From Congeria kusceri (taxonomy: Eukaryota > Mollusca > Bivalvia > Myida > Dreissenidae), in NCBI GenBank assembly GCA_027627225.1, contig JAPFQT010000078.1:62001-126000 (forward strand): a stretch of 64,000 bases of DNA, read 5' to 3'. The notes beneath the pieces were generated by a model. The model did not search any database and had not been told where the DNA came from. It saw only the letters and a program-made list of their open reading frames with translations. This document shows, in pieces, positions 23,166-34,253 of this stretch. How positions within the stretch are numbered: position 1 is the stretch's first letter; each line of letters starts with the position of its first letter. The position numbers and the translations under genes were made by a program.

Positions 23166-23648
23166 GGTAAAGAAAACAAAGTAAAATGATTTGCCTTCAC
23201 CTGAGCTTGAACCTACAACGTTCAGGTCAGTAAGGCTTACACAAATAACCATGTATTTTTAATGCTATGTAAGTGTCACATCTGTTTAAAAAACAAAAAA
23301 GACGAAAAGCGTTACATACACTATATAATTTTATCCATTTAATTTCATGATTATTATGCCCCCCTTTGAAGTGAAACACTTGTTTTAAACAAAAAAAGAT
23401 GAAAAGTGTTGCATACACTATATAATTGTATCCATTTCATTTGATCGACACTGTATTTCCAATATATTTCTGTGTCAGATGTGTTATTCCCCTTCTTTAT
23501 GTACAATATACTGTTTTTTTTTGGATTCTTTGAAAAAAAGATTAAAAATTGTTAATTTGCCAATTTGTGAATAGGTTCCTTTAAATGTAAATTTTTGTAG
23601 TAAACATTTTGTTTTTACTGAAACAATAATGCAGCTCTCATATTACAG

Positions 23649-23767
23649 AGACAGTTGCTCCAGCATCACTACAAGATGGAGGGGAACACAGAGATGTTGC
23701 TACCAGAATGGTCACCAGGGACATCTGCCCCATGTTAACAATGACAGTTTGTCTTGAAAGGGACATG
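23649..23767 (+). CDS. Candidate exon of the 'SLQDGG' type, most diverged copy
   Basis: The acceptor ATATTACAG and donor ATG|GTTAGT bound 119 bp that stay open as TVAPASLQDGGEHRDVATRM, then a tail with 'DICPMLTMTVCLERDM'. 'CATCACTACAAGATGGAGG' and 'GATGTTGCTACC' match the exons at 24497 and 24951. The second half has diverged strongly and the length differs from the other two by one base, so the copies cannot share phase. Unknown function. Confidence 0.4.
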
Positions 23768-24496
23768 GTTAGTGTTTTTCATTGCAAGCTATGCATTTCT
23801 ACTGGTTATATGGTTTGTTATGCTTCAGCATTTTGCTCCTCAATACAGTTTACTAATTTGATACCGGTATTCAATACAAATTATTAAAGGCCATTTAAAT
23901 ATAATTAAAATCTTGCATGTATTCTATTTACATGCTTATAGAACAGTGTATTTAGTTTCAGGATTTCCTGTCATTTATCCACGAAAAACAGCAATACGTC
24001 ACCAATAGTTTTTGTAGGGTGACATTTTACATTACAAACTAGTCTCTGTTCTATATTCTCTTGTCAGTATTTTCTTTTGCTTTCTAATTAAGTAAATTTT
24101 ATTAAAATACATGTGTTGAGTTGTTTAAGAGGTATACGAATGGAAAATGTGTATATTATGTTTCAACTGATTGCCTTTATAATAAGTTCACATTATAATA
24201 ATGTAAAGGGACTTTAAACTTCTTGTAAAAATGGATTCAGTAATACCTGCACCATAAAATTACCGCCTCCTGACTGTCATCTAATGGATGTAAAACACAA
24301 AAATCAATGAATATTCATCCACAGATTTGTGTCAGATTTTAAAGTTATTCTGCCTCCCTTGAAGTTACGCTGACCCTAAAGTAGCTTGTGATAATTATTG
24401 TCAGTATTTGTACGTGTTTGAGATCCAATGATAGATACTTCTTCAAATATTCCATTAAAATGGTTTACAAGCTTAACAATAATGCCACTATTTCAG

Positions 24497-24616
24497 GTAG
24501 AGTTGCACTGACATCACTTCAAGATGGTGGTGGAGGCTTTCAGACTGAATGGGAAGTTGTTGCTACCCTCAAAGGTCACAAAACAGACCAGCACCAACTG
24601 AGAGTTTCCATTGAAG
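24497..24616 (+). CDS. Candidate internal exon, best-preserved copy of the 'SLQDGGGGF' triplet
   Basis: The acceptor CACTATTTCAG and donor GAAG|GTAACA bound 120 bp. With two leading bases the frame reads RVALTSLQDGGGGFQTEWEV, then VATLKGHKTDQHQLRVSIE, with one trailing base, so it is a symmetric phase-1 exon that can be duplicated without frame loss. A damaged copy follows at 24951 and a diverged one precedes at 23649. The alternating hydrophobic pattern (FQTEWEVVATLKG, LRVSIE) suggests beta strands. I do not recognise the family and do not assign one. Confidence 0.5.
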
Positions 24617-24719
24617 GTAACAATGTATGTTTTTTTCAAGAAGCATCTTTGATATTTCTTACATGATTGTTATTTTTTAATGCTTCAATTATGTTATGTA
24701 CATGCATGTGTATATCATT

Positions 24720-24790
24720 ATCATACTTTGTCTGTTTTGATCCTGGTGGTCTCAGGTTCGAGTCCGGGCGTAGGCAAATGTTTTAAATTT
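24720..24790 (+). repeat. tRNA-like B-box fragment
   Basis: 'CTCAGGTTCGAGTCCGGGCG' at 24752-24771 contains a perfect B-box GGTTCGAGTCC. No matching A box or cloverleaf is present. Probably a SINE head remnant. Confidence 0.45.
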
Positions 24791-24950
24791 TTTCTTTTTC
24801 CTTAATTTAATTTTTCCTTTTTTTAGTCCAGATGCTTTACTTTTTGCAGTTAAGATACTAAAGTGCATTTTTCAAAAATAAGAAAATCAGTGAACAAGTT
24901 CCTTTAACAATTACTTTAACTTGTAAGTTGAAGTAACTCTCCTATTTCAG

Positions 24951-25076
24951 GTGCAAATGTACTGACATCACTACAAGATGGTGGTGGAGGCTTTCAGGCT
25001 GAATGGGAAGTTGTTGCTACATGAACCCTCAAAGGCCACCAAACAGCTAAAACCCGACTGTAAGTTGGCACCGAAG
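24951..25076 (+). pseudogene. Third copy of the 'SLQDGGGGF' exon, with two in-frame stops
   Basis: It keeps the acceptor CCTATTTCAG and donor GAAG|GTAACA and starts ANVLTSLQDGGGGFQAEWEV. A six-base insertion then introduces ACA TGA before 'TLKGHQT', and a later change gives CTG TAA. The length is 126 bp (120 plus 6). Near-identity of the first half to 24497-24616 indicates a recent duplication followed by decay. Confidence 0.65.
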
Positions 25077-25288
25077 GTAACAATGTCAGTTTAGAATTTA
25101 AATTATGGAACTTCATATATAAAGAATATGTTTTGTGTTTTATCAATAGGTTAAGTAATGCAAGCCCCGTGAAATAAAAACCAATCCTGACAGAAATGAA
25201 GCAAATAATATTACCTCAGATTGTATCAAATTACAGATGTGTTTTTAAAGATTGTTTTATTTAATTTTATGTTATTCTGCCTCTCTAG

Positions 25289-25388
25289 GTATGTGCCAAA
25301 GCAGCTGGTGACGATCGTGGGCAGAATCAACGTTTGGCAAACTCCATTTCAGACATTCCCCATTTGGACGCAGAAATCCACGCCGGAG
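25289..25388 (+). CDS. Candidate 100-bp exon, frame ambiguous
   Basis: The acceptor TGCCTCTCTAG and a good donor GAG|GTATGC bound it. Two frames are open throughout: VCAKAAGDDRGQNQRLANSI then SDIPHLDAEIHAG, and YVPKQLVTIVGRINVWQT then PFQTFPIWTQKSTPE. The second ends in phase 0 and joins the next candidate exon at 26127. The first has the more typical soluble-protein composition. Neither matches the phase of the exon at 24616, so at least one element of this gene model is missing or broken. Confidence 0.35.
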
Positions 25389-25664
25389 GTATGCAGTGTT
25401 TAGCTGTTTTCTGCCATTTAGTGAGCTTGTTAATTGATTTCATATGAAGTCTTGGAGATGAATAGGGTCCTTTTGGTTATTGTTCGAATAACCGCAAACA
25501 AACAATGGTTTCTGGTTAAGTCTAAGCTAACCTGAACACAATGTTCATTCATTGTATACCACATTCCCAGTTCATTAATGATCAGGCCCACGAGAGCTCT
25601 TACTGATCCAGCTGTATGAAACCTGTCTATCAAGGACTGAAACCTCTTGGTTGTACGAAAACTT

Positions 25665-25740
25665 TTACTCCCCCGGCATCTTGATGTGGGAGGCATATAG
25701 TGATTGTCCTGGCCATCCGTGATTCAGTGATTCTGTCCAT
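25665..25740 (+). repeat. Dispersed-repeat start fragment
   Basis: 'GATGTGGGAGGCATATAGTG' followed by 'CCTGGCCATCCGTGATT' has the style of the beginning of bivalve elements that place a GTCCGTC-like stretch after 'GGGGGCATATAG'. Only a short piece is present. Confidence 0.35.
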
Positions 25741-26126
25741 ACGTTGTTAACTAGTTTTTACTGTTTCACACGGCTTACTACCATCAAGTACTGTTCTAAT
25801 AAAAGAAAACTATCAGTTAATGTACCAGGAGGTGATCAGAGTGGAAAGCAAAATAAAATCTTGTGGAATATTTTTCATACAGATTATATCCAGACAATGG
25901 TTAGGACTGAATGTCGTTTTTTGTAGTCAAAGTCAAAGTTAATTTTAACTAAAAAAGGAACATATTTCAGCTATTGTTTCATGATAAATCATGACTTTTG
26001 TACATTTGTTTACCATATTTACTCTTGATAAAAATCTCTCCATTAAAAGTTTTAATTGTTACCCTGGTTCACACACATGAGTTGTTGGTCTTCCATCTTC
26101 AGTGTGTCTGTGTTTCTGTTTTACAG

Positions 26127-26228
26127 GCTCATTATAACATGCAGCGTCTTCCAGTCGAGGCAAGCTGGCCACACAGTGGGTCAATGATTATTGCACTGTC
26201 TTTGAGAAGGCCAAAAGAGCTCAGTTGA
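26127..26228 (+). CDS. Candidate terminal exon
   Basis: The acceptor CTGTTTTACAG is followed by AHYNMQRLPVEASWPHSG then SMIIALSLRRPKELS and a TGA at 26226-26228. The phase (0) fits the YVPKQ frame of the preceding candidate exon. No polyadenylation signal is obvious in the first few hundred bases after the stop; AATAAA-like strings occur near 26440 and 27095. Function unknown. Confidence 0.33.
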   Translation, partial: AHYNMQRLPVEASWPHSGSMIIALSLRRPKELS

Positions 26229-26229
26229 T

Positions 26230-26745
26230 TGACTTTCTTATTATATGTTAGTTGTAAACTGTTCTGGACGTTTATTTATTTGACTGAAAAATGTATCAGT
26301 TGATTGTATGTTCATTATAAAATATTGCTTTATATGTTGGTTTATTAAGAGGCAAATATCACAGTGCAATGTACCGCAAGGTTATTTTACATTCACTGCA
26401 TTTTGTTAAATTTTATGTAAAATGGAATTGAATTAAAAGCTTAATAAAAATAAATAGGGAAATCTGCAATGGTAAATGATAACTGAACATGAATTATCTT
26501 TAAGTTAAATTATTCTCCAACTAAACACATTTAATTTTTCATAGCAGATCTTTAGGACAAAGACATTTGCTAAACAGAATCTGTATTTGATTGATGAATT
26601 GAATAGCTTTTTATTCATGTAATACTAGTAAATAATGAGTAAAATTCAGCTTTTGTAACTTGTGCATTTGCAAGTTTAATTGTAAATTACTTGATTTTAT
26701 GCCCATAGTATTAGGAAATTTTGGTGTCTATAAAATTCACCAGCA
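26230..26745. other. AT-rich sequence downstream of the last candidate exon
   Basis: Could be 3' UTR or spacer; 'TTAATAAAAATAAATAGG' near 26439 is the only polyadenylation-like string. Confidence 0.35.
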
Positions 26746-26747
26746 TT

Positions 26748-27020
26748 GTAATTGTCCATCCGTACGTACGTCCCTAGAGTTTGTAGACACAACTCCTCTT
26801 TAACTGCTGGGCGGATTTCACTCAAACTTTCACAGCTGAAGTTCCTTTACGTGTAGGTGATTGTTAAGAAAGGAAATTCGGCTGTGACCTTTTTCCTTTT
26901 TTCCACAATAGACTATGTACTTCCCCAAATTGTGTGTACTCAACTCCTCTTTAACTGTCTGGCGGATTTCGCTAAAACTTTGACAGTTGAAGAACCAATT
27001 TTAGCCCTTTGTCTGTGTCC
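26748..27020 (+). repeat. Dispersed element with two ~150-bp subunits
   Basis: After 'GTCCATCCGTACGTACGTCC', the phrase 'CAACTCCTCTTTAACTG' plus 'GGCGGATTTC' and 'AAACTTT.ACAG.TGAAG' occurs at about 26790 and again at about 26940. The ORF here is part of the repeat. Confidence 0.65.
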
Positions 27021-27064
27021 AAACACGTGTTTTGGGGCATCTGTGTCGGTGACAATCTAGTTAA

Positions 27065-28595
27065 TGTATTGTTAGTAATGTAAGAATGCTGCAAATAAAA
27101 TTAATGTCACATTTAACGATACTAAGAGTTCATTGGATACTCAGTTATTTCCCTTTGTATGATATTCTTGTTTTCTTTATATTCACACAATTTTGTATAT
27201 AAAAAATCTCAAATATTGTTATTGTGCATGATTTCAATAGTTACTGCCTTAGATGTTTGTGTGTGGATCTTAACCACATACTATAATGTATTTGTGTGGA
27301 ACATAACACAAGTGTTAAATAGATCATATCATAGATAGTTCAATGTTATGTATATTATTTTAAGTTATTGTAACTGCACTTTGGTTAATTCTCACATGTA
27401 TTTGATTGTAAAATCCAAAACTTTTGTGTATTGCTGGACATCATGAAAAAGAATTGCAGAGTACAAAAACACAACTCTTGTTTAGTAATTAACCTTTAAC
27501 GAGCAAATTATGGCTGTCAAATAACTAATCGTAAGCAATCAGTCATAATTGCGAGGTAAACATTTTGTTTTGGTCATTCTTCAAGTAACTTTTGACTTCA
27601 TGTTAATGTTTAATCAAACAGTTTACTTTGTAACTTCTTAATAATTTTCTAATCTGTAGCTATTTATATGTTGTTACTTGTTCGTATGTTTTTGCTTGTA
27701 TCGCATAAATGTTTTCATTAAGTGATATATTTGTGCATTATGACAATGTCTATTGATGAATTGTATTTGAGGTCTATGCATTTATATGATGCTCTGTAGT
27801 ACCGTACATGTTATCTGCTAAGGACGCAGACAGTGGTTTAAGGTCTGTCTGTATGTTCAAATTCTATATTTAGATTATGAAAACTAATAAATCTAGAAAT
27901 AATATAGTACTACAATAATGTGATAAAAGAGTGCCGTTACTTACTAGATTTGTGGCAACTTGTTTTGTCAGTCCAATCATAACAAATATGTTCAATCTTA
28001 AAAATATGTTAGTGTAAACGATTTAATAACAGTAGAAGTGTCTGTACAATAATTATATATAACGTGAACATTATGTTATATTAAGCTTACTCAATGACAA
28101 CAGATTTTTTAGCCCAATTATTTAATGAAAATGCTTATTTTTGTCCTTTGATATGTATAACTCACTCATGTGTATGGAGTACCATGAAGATTAAATGTTG
28201 TGATAATGTTGTGTGCATTAATTGTTCGTAACATTCATCTTTGTAGTTGTTTTTTGTTGACTTCCAGCTATCTTAAGACTAATTCCATTTTTTAAAACCT
28301 TTAATGTATTGTTAGAGAAAATGCTCAATAACAGCAAAACTTCCAGCAAACATGTATCTGATATATATGCTGGTATTAATGCCTCTTTCTAAGTTGTATT
28401 TCTTCATAATTTTGAACATTCATTTTTTTTCTGTGTTTTAAAACTAACAATGTATATACAAAACTGTTTAGTAACTTTCTGTGGACTTTTGAATCACGTT
28501 TAATTATGGCAGGAGAAAAGATTGTATTTCATTTTAAAATGCATCAGAAATTATCAGTTTGTGAATAATTCTTCAGTTATGTGCCAGTCTGTAAT
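27065..28595. other. AT-rich spacer, nothing recognised
   Basis: No coherent ORF, RNA gene or repeat unit seen. Confidence 0.5.
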
Positions 28596-28599
28596 TATG

Positions 28600-29250
28600 T
28601 CCCCATCGAAGATGGCGGGGTATATTGGTTTGCTAATGTCGGTCGATCGGTTTGCTGGTAGACAACTTTCGTTTCCGCTCTCTAAATCCAGTAGTTTTCA
28701 TCCTATCTTAACCAAACTTCATGAAAATGTTTATAGGCATACTATCTCAGATAAGTTGGATAATCAGCCAAATCATTTCAGGAATTGTGCAGTTATGGCC
28801 CTCGAATTATCTAAAATTGGTCCTTTTAGCTGTTCCCGCTCTGCAACACTTTTCATCCAATCTTCACCAAACTTGCTGAAAATGTTTGTGGGCATAATAT
28901 CTCGGCCAAGTTTGATAATCAGCCAAATCCCTCCAGGAATTCTGGAGTTATGCCCTTGAATTATATAAAATTTGAATTTTTAGCTGTTTCCCCTCTCTAT
29001 GTCCAACAGTTTTCATCAAATTTCACCAAACTTCATGAACATATTTGTGGGTATAATATCTTGGCCAAGTTCAATTCTCAACCAAAACACCCCAGGAACT
29101 GCAGAGTTATGGCCCTTGGTCTAAAATTGGCTTTTTGAGCAGTTTCTGCTCCACATGTCCAACTGTTCTCATCCTATCATCACCAAACTTGATATTTTAA
29201 AGATTGTTTAGAGGGGGCATAACTGTTTTACAAACAGCTGTTGTTGTGTT
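28600..29250 (+). mobile_element. Subunit-type dispersed element C, copy 1
   Basis: It begins 'CCCATCGAAGATGGCGGGG', 'TATATTGGTTTGCTAAT' and 'GTCGGTCGATCGGTTTG'. About three and a half subunits of 150-170 bp follow, each with 'GTCCAACAGTTTTCATC', 'TCACCAAACTT', 'ATAATATCTCGGCCAAGTTT', 'CCAGGAATT' and 'GAGTTATGGCCCT'. It ends 'GAGGGGGCATAACTGTTTTA' plus 'CAAACAGCTGTTGTT'. The 145-residue ORF in it is an accident of the repeat. Confidence 0.85.
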
Positions 29251-29429
29251 GTTAACTAGAAAGTCTAGGCTTGTGTAGGGCATCTGTTTGTGGATAGACA
29301 AATTGGGAACATTACATTTGGGTTTGTTGTTAGTAACATGCATCAATGCAAAACTATATTTGTTGTTCTTGTGTAACTCTTTTACGGTGAAGTGTCATAA
29401 CTTGCTATTGTATTGTGCATACCTATTAT

Positions 29430-29945
29430 GCACCCCATCGAAGATGGCGGGTATATTGGTTTGCTAATATCGGTACTTCGGTTTGTCTCGGTTGGTCAGT
29501 ATACCAATCGTTCCGGCTCGCTAAGTCCAACAGTTTTCATCCGATCTTTACCAACTTCATTACAATGTTTGTGGCCATAATATCTCGGCCGATTTCGATT
29601 ATCATCCCAATTGCCTCAGGAATTGTTGGGTTATGGCCCTTAAATGATCTAAAATTGGCATTTTTAGACGTTTCCACGTGCTAAGTCCAACAGATTTCAT
29701 CTGATCCTCACCAAACTTTGTGAAAATGGTTGTGGCCATTATATCTCAGCGAAGTTTGATAATTGAACAAATCGTCCCAGGCACTGCAGAGTTATGGTCC
29801 TTGATTTATCTACAATTGGCCTGTTTAGCAGTTTACACTCTCAAATGTCCCAACAGTTTTAATCCAGTCCTCACCAAACTTAATATTTTAAACATTGCTT
29901 TTAACCTGGAGGGGGCATAACTGTTTTACAAACATCTTTTGTTCA
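29430..29945 (+). mobile_element. Subunit-type dispersed element C, copy 2
   Basis: Same start ('CCCATCGAAGATGGCGGG', 'TATATTGGTTTGCTAAT'), same subunits and same end ('GAGGGGGCATAACTGTTTTA') as the copy at 28600, one subunit shorter. The two lie head-to-tail about 180 bp apart; a third, inverted copy lies at 35.7 kb. Confidence 0.85.
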
Positions 29946-29949
29946 TATG

Positions 29950-31455
29950 TTATTTTGTTCCAAACTGGCATATATCATTTAATATGCTGCCAATTTGATG
30001 AAGTTTAGAAATTAATGTATACCTGTTTATTGAGAATATCTGGGCTCAGTTGCTCAAAACTTTAAAAACACTTTAATAAAGCCAGTTAACTTAAGATGTA
30101 GATAAAATTAATATTTCAAATTGCGTATCAAGCATTTTAAAATTCATATTAACAGTTTGTTCAAATTTACCTAAAATAAAAATATTTATTTTCATAATTA
30201 TATAAATAAATTTACAATAGTTATATAAATAATTTCACCCGATTTCCTACGACTGTTAGTCTAACTGGCTGTTCAAGTTTCGAAGCAACTCACCGCTGAT
30301 GATTCCACAATACTTTTCTTTTAATTTTATTACAAGCATTTATCCTCTGCCAAAAAAGAAACCCAACAGGCTATGATACTTATTGATTTTCGGGAATTGT
30401 TTCACGTACAGCATTAACAATGGTTAAATATAATTTTCATAGCCCAGATATGCATTTTCATTTTTCTCAAACATAAATTATTGTTTTATGACAAAGTGGT
30501 TGAAATTTAATCCATAAACAAAAACGATAACAAATTCTATAGTGTCCGGTTTCTTTTTTGGTTTAAGTGTATAGATTTTGTCTGATGATACATGTGTGCA
30601 TTACTGATATTTACATTTATTGAGCTTACGTTGTCATTGCAGTACTTTTGTTACTGTTCAGTACATATTTAAGCTTCATGAACATGGCATTCTCTGTGAA
30701 CTGTTGGAATAAGGGCCCTTTCCTGTGTCATCAGTCGTCTTAACCTTGTGTGCACAAATGACAAAGAAATAGTTGCTTCGTTTTTGAAAAACAACAAACA
30801 ACATAGGTTCCATTGAAAGCAACAAAAAGCATTTGTTTATAATTAGAGTCATATGCACCAGTAGAACTTCGTTAATTTTCTCCAAAGTAAGGACGTCACA
30901 GATTAACCAATTGATAACAGTGGGAAAGTTCTTTGTCATAAATAATGCTTTTTAGTTAAAGCCACTAAATCCACTTTCAGCATTAATCAAACTAAATCAA
31001 ACTTGCTGTAGTTATATCAGTTTTCATGAAATGGAAAACACATGTAACATTATCTTTTCTTAGCATATACGATTATTACCAGTATAAGTTATAAGTGTAG
31101 AAAACTGTTTTGGTATATTTTCCAACCCTAAATAATACTCTCATTCAAGACCGATTTGGTGGCTTTAATATAACTTGCTTATTTGGATTTTACTGACTCA
31201 CCATACAGATAGACTGTGTCCAAAATATATACATGAGCTGCTTTTAGAGACAACCTTCGACTGCCTGAATTAATTGGCAAGTGATAGAAGTACAAAATCT
31301 GCATCTTTGTTTACAGTATTATGATAATATGGTTGAACTTTGTAATCCCGACATTGCCAGGACTTCAGTGTAACTATTTTTACATAGCAAAGTGTAGACT
31401 TTTCTACAAGTAACTTTCAAAAAATTGTAATATAAAAGAGCAATCTCTGTAAAAA
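29950..31455. other. AT-rich spacer, nothing recognised
   Basis: Short ORFs only; no splice-site-bounded coding segment that I can support. Confidence 0.5.
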
Positions 31456-31461
31456 TATACA

Positions 31462-31542
31462 TTAACCATAAGTGATTATGCATTACTTTAAATTGTATAA
31501 TTTATCACACTTTTAAAGTAATGCATAATCACTTAAGGTTAA
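31462..31542. other. Near-perfect 31-bp-arm hairpin, 19-nt loop
   Basis: Left arm 31462-31492 (TTAACCATAAGTGATTATGC and 11 more) and right arm 31512-31542 are reverse complements at 30 of 31 positions. The single mismatch lies seven bases from the base of the stem. The 19-nt loop is AT-rich. The size (81 nt) is in the range of animal pre-miRNAs, but the near-perfect stem is also typical of a small palindromic MITE or a recent fold-back duplication. Confidence 0.85.
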
Positions 31543-32321
31543 CAAATAGAAAAGTATAAGAATATTCAACATAACTGAAAATTGAGCGAAGAGTGAGAGA
31601 ACTTTTTATATACAATAAGACTGTTGGACATTATTTTCCACTTTGACCTAACCAGAAAGTTAAAATAATCGAGTTCGAGATGAAAAGTGCATATGTAAAG
31701 CAAACAAAAGACATTCAGTCTGGGACAGATGTGTTTATTTGTCCACATATTACATAACACTGGCTTGTAACAAGTAACATCTGCATTACAAAATAGCAAA
31801 TTCTTAAAACACCAAATCAAGTCTATCGAAAAACCAAACGTTTCTCTGCTCCCATTAGAGGCCTGTCCCACACTTTGGCTGGCATAACTGATCATTAACT
31901 GCAACAACTCAGGTGACGACGAGGTTCTTACTTTACTGAGCGATGCCCTCTTTTTATGAAGGATTTCTGAAAATAAAAATGAATGAAATTTTTTTTAGTT
32001 TAGGCCAAAGAAAAAATATCTTTGGTTCAGGTGTCACTGCATTTTTTGCTTAAACACTAAATAACAATATTAATGCTTATCTTTGGAAAATTGTTATATT
32101 AAAACTAACCCAGCATTTTTATACTAAATCATTGGTTTTTTCCCTTTAGAAATACTTTAGGTCGTGAAAACTGAACCACTGATATTTTTTCCTTGGCCTT
32201 AACATTGTATAAAATATTTGTAATATCTTGCATAATCAAGATCAATAACAAAAAACTACATGGGGGTAGGGACAATGAAAAAATGTTTTTATTGCTAAAA
32301 AGTATAATTTTACCTAACTCC

Positions 32322-32396
32322 TTGGTCAGAGCGGTATTTGAACCCACACACCAAGCCTCTCAAGACCACTGCTCTACCAACTGAGCTATTGAGGCT
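32322..32396 (-). repeat. tRNA-derived SINE head, family 3, minus strand
   Basis: Minus-strand reading starts GCCTCAA, then A-box TAGCTCAGTTGGTAGAGC, an anticodon-arm-like 'AGTGGTCTTGAGAGGCTTGG' and B-box GGGTTCAAATACC. The acceptor ends do not pair (GCCTCAA against no TTGAGGC at the 3' side), so it is not a functional tRNA. A related head lies in the opposite orientation at 32566. Confidence 0.7.
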
Positions 32397-32565
32397 TGTG
32401 CTCGTAGCTGTTCGAAACATTTATTTATCCTTTCAATAAAACATAACAGTAAAAAATCACATGACGTGGACTATGGTCATGTGACCAAGTCCAAGTCATG
32501 CGATTGCTATATTTAGCACTCATTCTATCCATATAATCCCTTTTCAATACATATGAAGCCACAAG

Positions 32566-32636
32566 CCAGAGTGGTGCAGTGGATAGAGCAGTGGACCACG
32601 GAGCTGTGGGACGGGAGTTCAAATACCGGTATAACC
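32566..32636 (+). repeat. tRNA-derived SINE head, family 3, plus strand
   Basis: 'GAGTGGTGCAGTGGATAGAGC' spans the A box and 'GGGAGTTCAAATACCGG' the B box. Shared phrases with the minus-strand copy at 32322-32396 (GTAGAGCAGTGG / ATAGAGCAGTGG; GTTCAAATACCG) mark the same family. The two heads diverge from each other around a 170-bp centre. Confidence 0.68.
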
Positions 32637-32907
32637 TTCAATACTTTCCTTGCTTACTTCGATGTATAAAAATGTTGTTCATATGAAAATATAAATGTAT
32701 ACAATCTAATGTCGATCAAAATGCATTATGTTTTAATATATCTATTTAAAAAAATATGTTTTAAATGTTCTTTTTGAAGATTCTAACTTATTTCAACTAA
32801 AAGTTCTGTTAGACCGAAAATACCCCGGTATTACGCAAAATTTCAAAATAATTGGCCATTTAAAATTAAATCGTTTACCTCCAGTTATGGTGGAACATGG
32901 TCGGCTG

Positions 32908-33003
32908 CTACCATGTTTTGCTGCAAAGTCTGTGCATGGTTTCGGCATCGTTCGGTGTCAGGATTGGGTTCGTTGCTGTCCCTAAGTGTGGACGGGCTGC
33001 TAT
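32908..33003 (-). CDS. Candidate terminal coding exon, minus strand
   Basis: On the minus strand the acceptor TTTTCTTGTTGCAG is followed in phase 0 by IAARPHLGTATNPILTPN then DAETMHRLCSKTW and a TAG. The upstream candidate exon at 34254-34324 ends in phase 0, so the pair joins in frame. A second frame (SSPSTLRDSNEPNPDTER...) is open slightly longer, which weakens the call. Family not recognised. Confidence 0.42.
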   Translation of the reverse strand: MAARPHLGTATNPILTPNDAETMHRLCSKTW

Positions 33004-33284
33004 CTGCAACAAGAAAACCAACACAGTAAAAATTTGTTTGCAACACTGCAGGTTATAGTGCATTATTATAATAAATTATATTTAAAGTTATTATAATGTT
33101 TTATACAGTAAACTCCTCTTGGAACAATACTGAGCAGACCATAGAATTTATATCCCTATATTAAAATATCTTCACATCCGCAATAAGGCAACCAAGCGCA
33201 TGGACATATCAGAATACAGGCGAGAGACGCAACACCGATCATATTACAGCAGACACGTTAGTTGTATAATGGGGGATAATGTGA

Positions 33285-33475
33285 GATACAGGAGACGCCC
33301 CATTCCAGAGGCGACCCTGGGTCTTTTAGTGGCTGGTGAGAAGCACACAGTACACTGCACCTCAGTTTAACGTCCCATCAATGACTGTTTGTAGGTTAGG
33401 GTGGATAGGGGTCTCAAACCTGAGAATCCTGGGTTGTGAAGCCACTGTTTTACCACTAGACAACGGATGAGCTAC
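33285..33475 (-). repeat. tRNA-derived SINE, family 2, copy 2
   Basis: On the minus strand, A-box GTTGTCTAGTGGTAAAAC and B-box AGGTTTGAGACCCC are followed by 'GATGGGACGTTAAACTGAGG' and 'ACCCAGGGTCGCCTCTGGA'. The last phrase matches the plus-strand copy at 8.25 kb. Confidence 0.75.
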
Positions 33476-33479
33476 TCGC

Positions 33480-34250
33480 AGCATGTTTATGAGTACATTG
33501 TATATAACGTTTCAATGATAATTTTGAATTCTTGTGATGTCACTAAATACTGCCATAAGCAAGAAATGGTCTTTCTATTGATATTGAACTTTGTCCAGTT
33601 ATAACAAAGCAGTTATAGGGACACTGACCAATATCAAATGAAATATATAGGGATCGGTTCCGGACCAGGACCTTGGAATCAGTGTCTTTATATGCATATA
33701 TCATTACAAGCCATATCGATACAAGTGGAGTTTAGTTATTTCACTGTAAATTTCTCCACAAAAGTTATCATCAGAAGAGCCTGGAATCATTAGCTGTAAC
33801 AGCATGTGTGGCTGAACAATAAGGATTATAAGCAGTAACAGCAGTCATTTGAGTAGTTGTAGTATGAATAACATGTATAGCTAAGACGACCTGGCCTGAC
33901 ACTCGTGAATTCTTATCAGCATTATTTCGTATATTTATGCTCTGTTTACGATTCCAGTAGTAAAATTATGTCAAGATTTTCATCGTAATGACCAATTGCT
34001 GATGCTTTTATTCATATCTATCGCTAAAACTGGCTGTTTTTCGGTGAACAGAAAAAAACGCTTAAGTAAAATCTAATTTAAGTCTGATTATGGGTAGTGA
34101 GAAGTCAAAACCCTGTTACTTGTAAAATAATAACATTTCGGGGTTACGTGTTAAGATTATCAGATTTCTTATTCTTTGTATGAGATAGCTCCTCATTAGC
34201 AATTAAGAAGTCCCTTCAGCAGTGAAAACAGCAACAATAGGAACAACACC
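33480..34250. other. Putative intron between the two minus-strand exons
   Basis: No repeats or ORFs recognised. It would be the 3' part of the intron if the minus-strand gene model is right. Confidence 0.35.
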
Positions 34251-34253
34251 CAC

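Noticed and set aside
28522..29920. ORFs of 60-145 residues as a small gene family
   Set aside because: They coincide with subunits of dispersed element C and are not open in homologous subunits.
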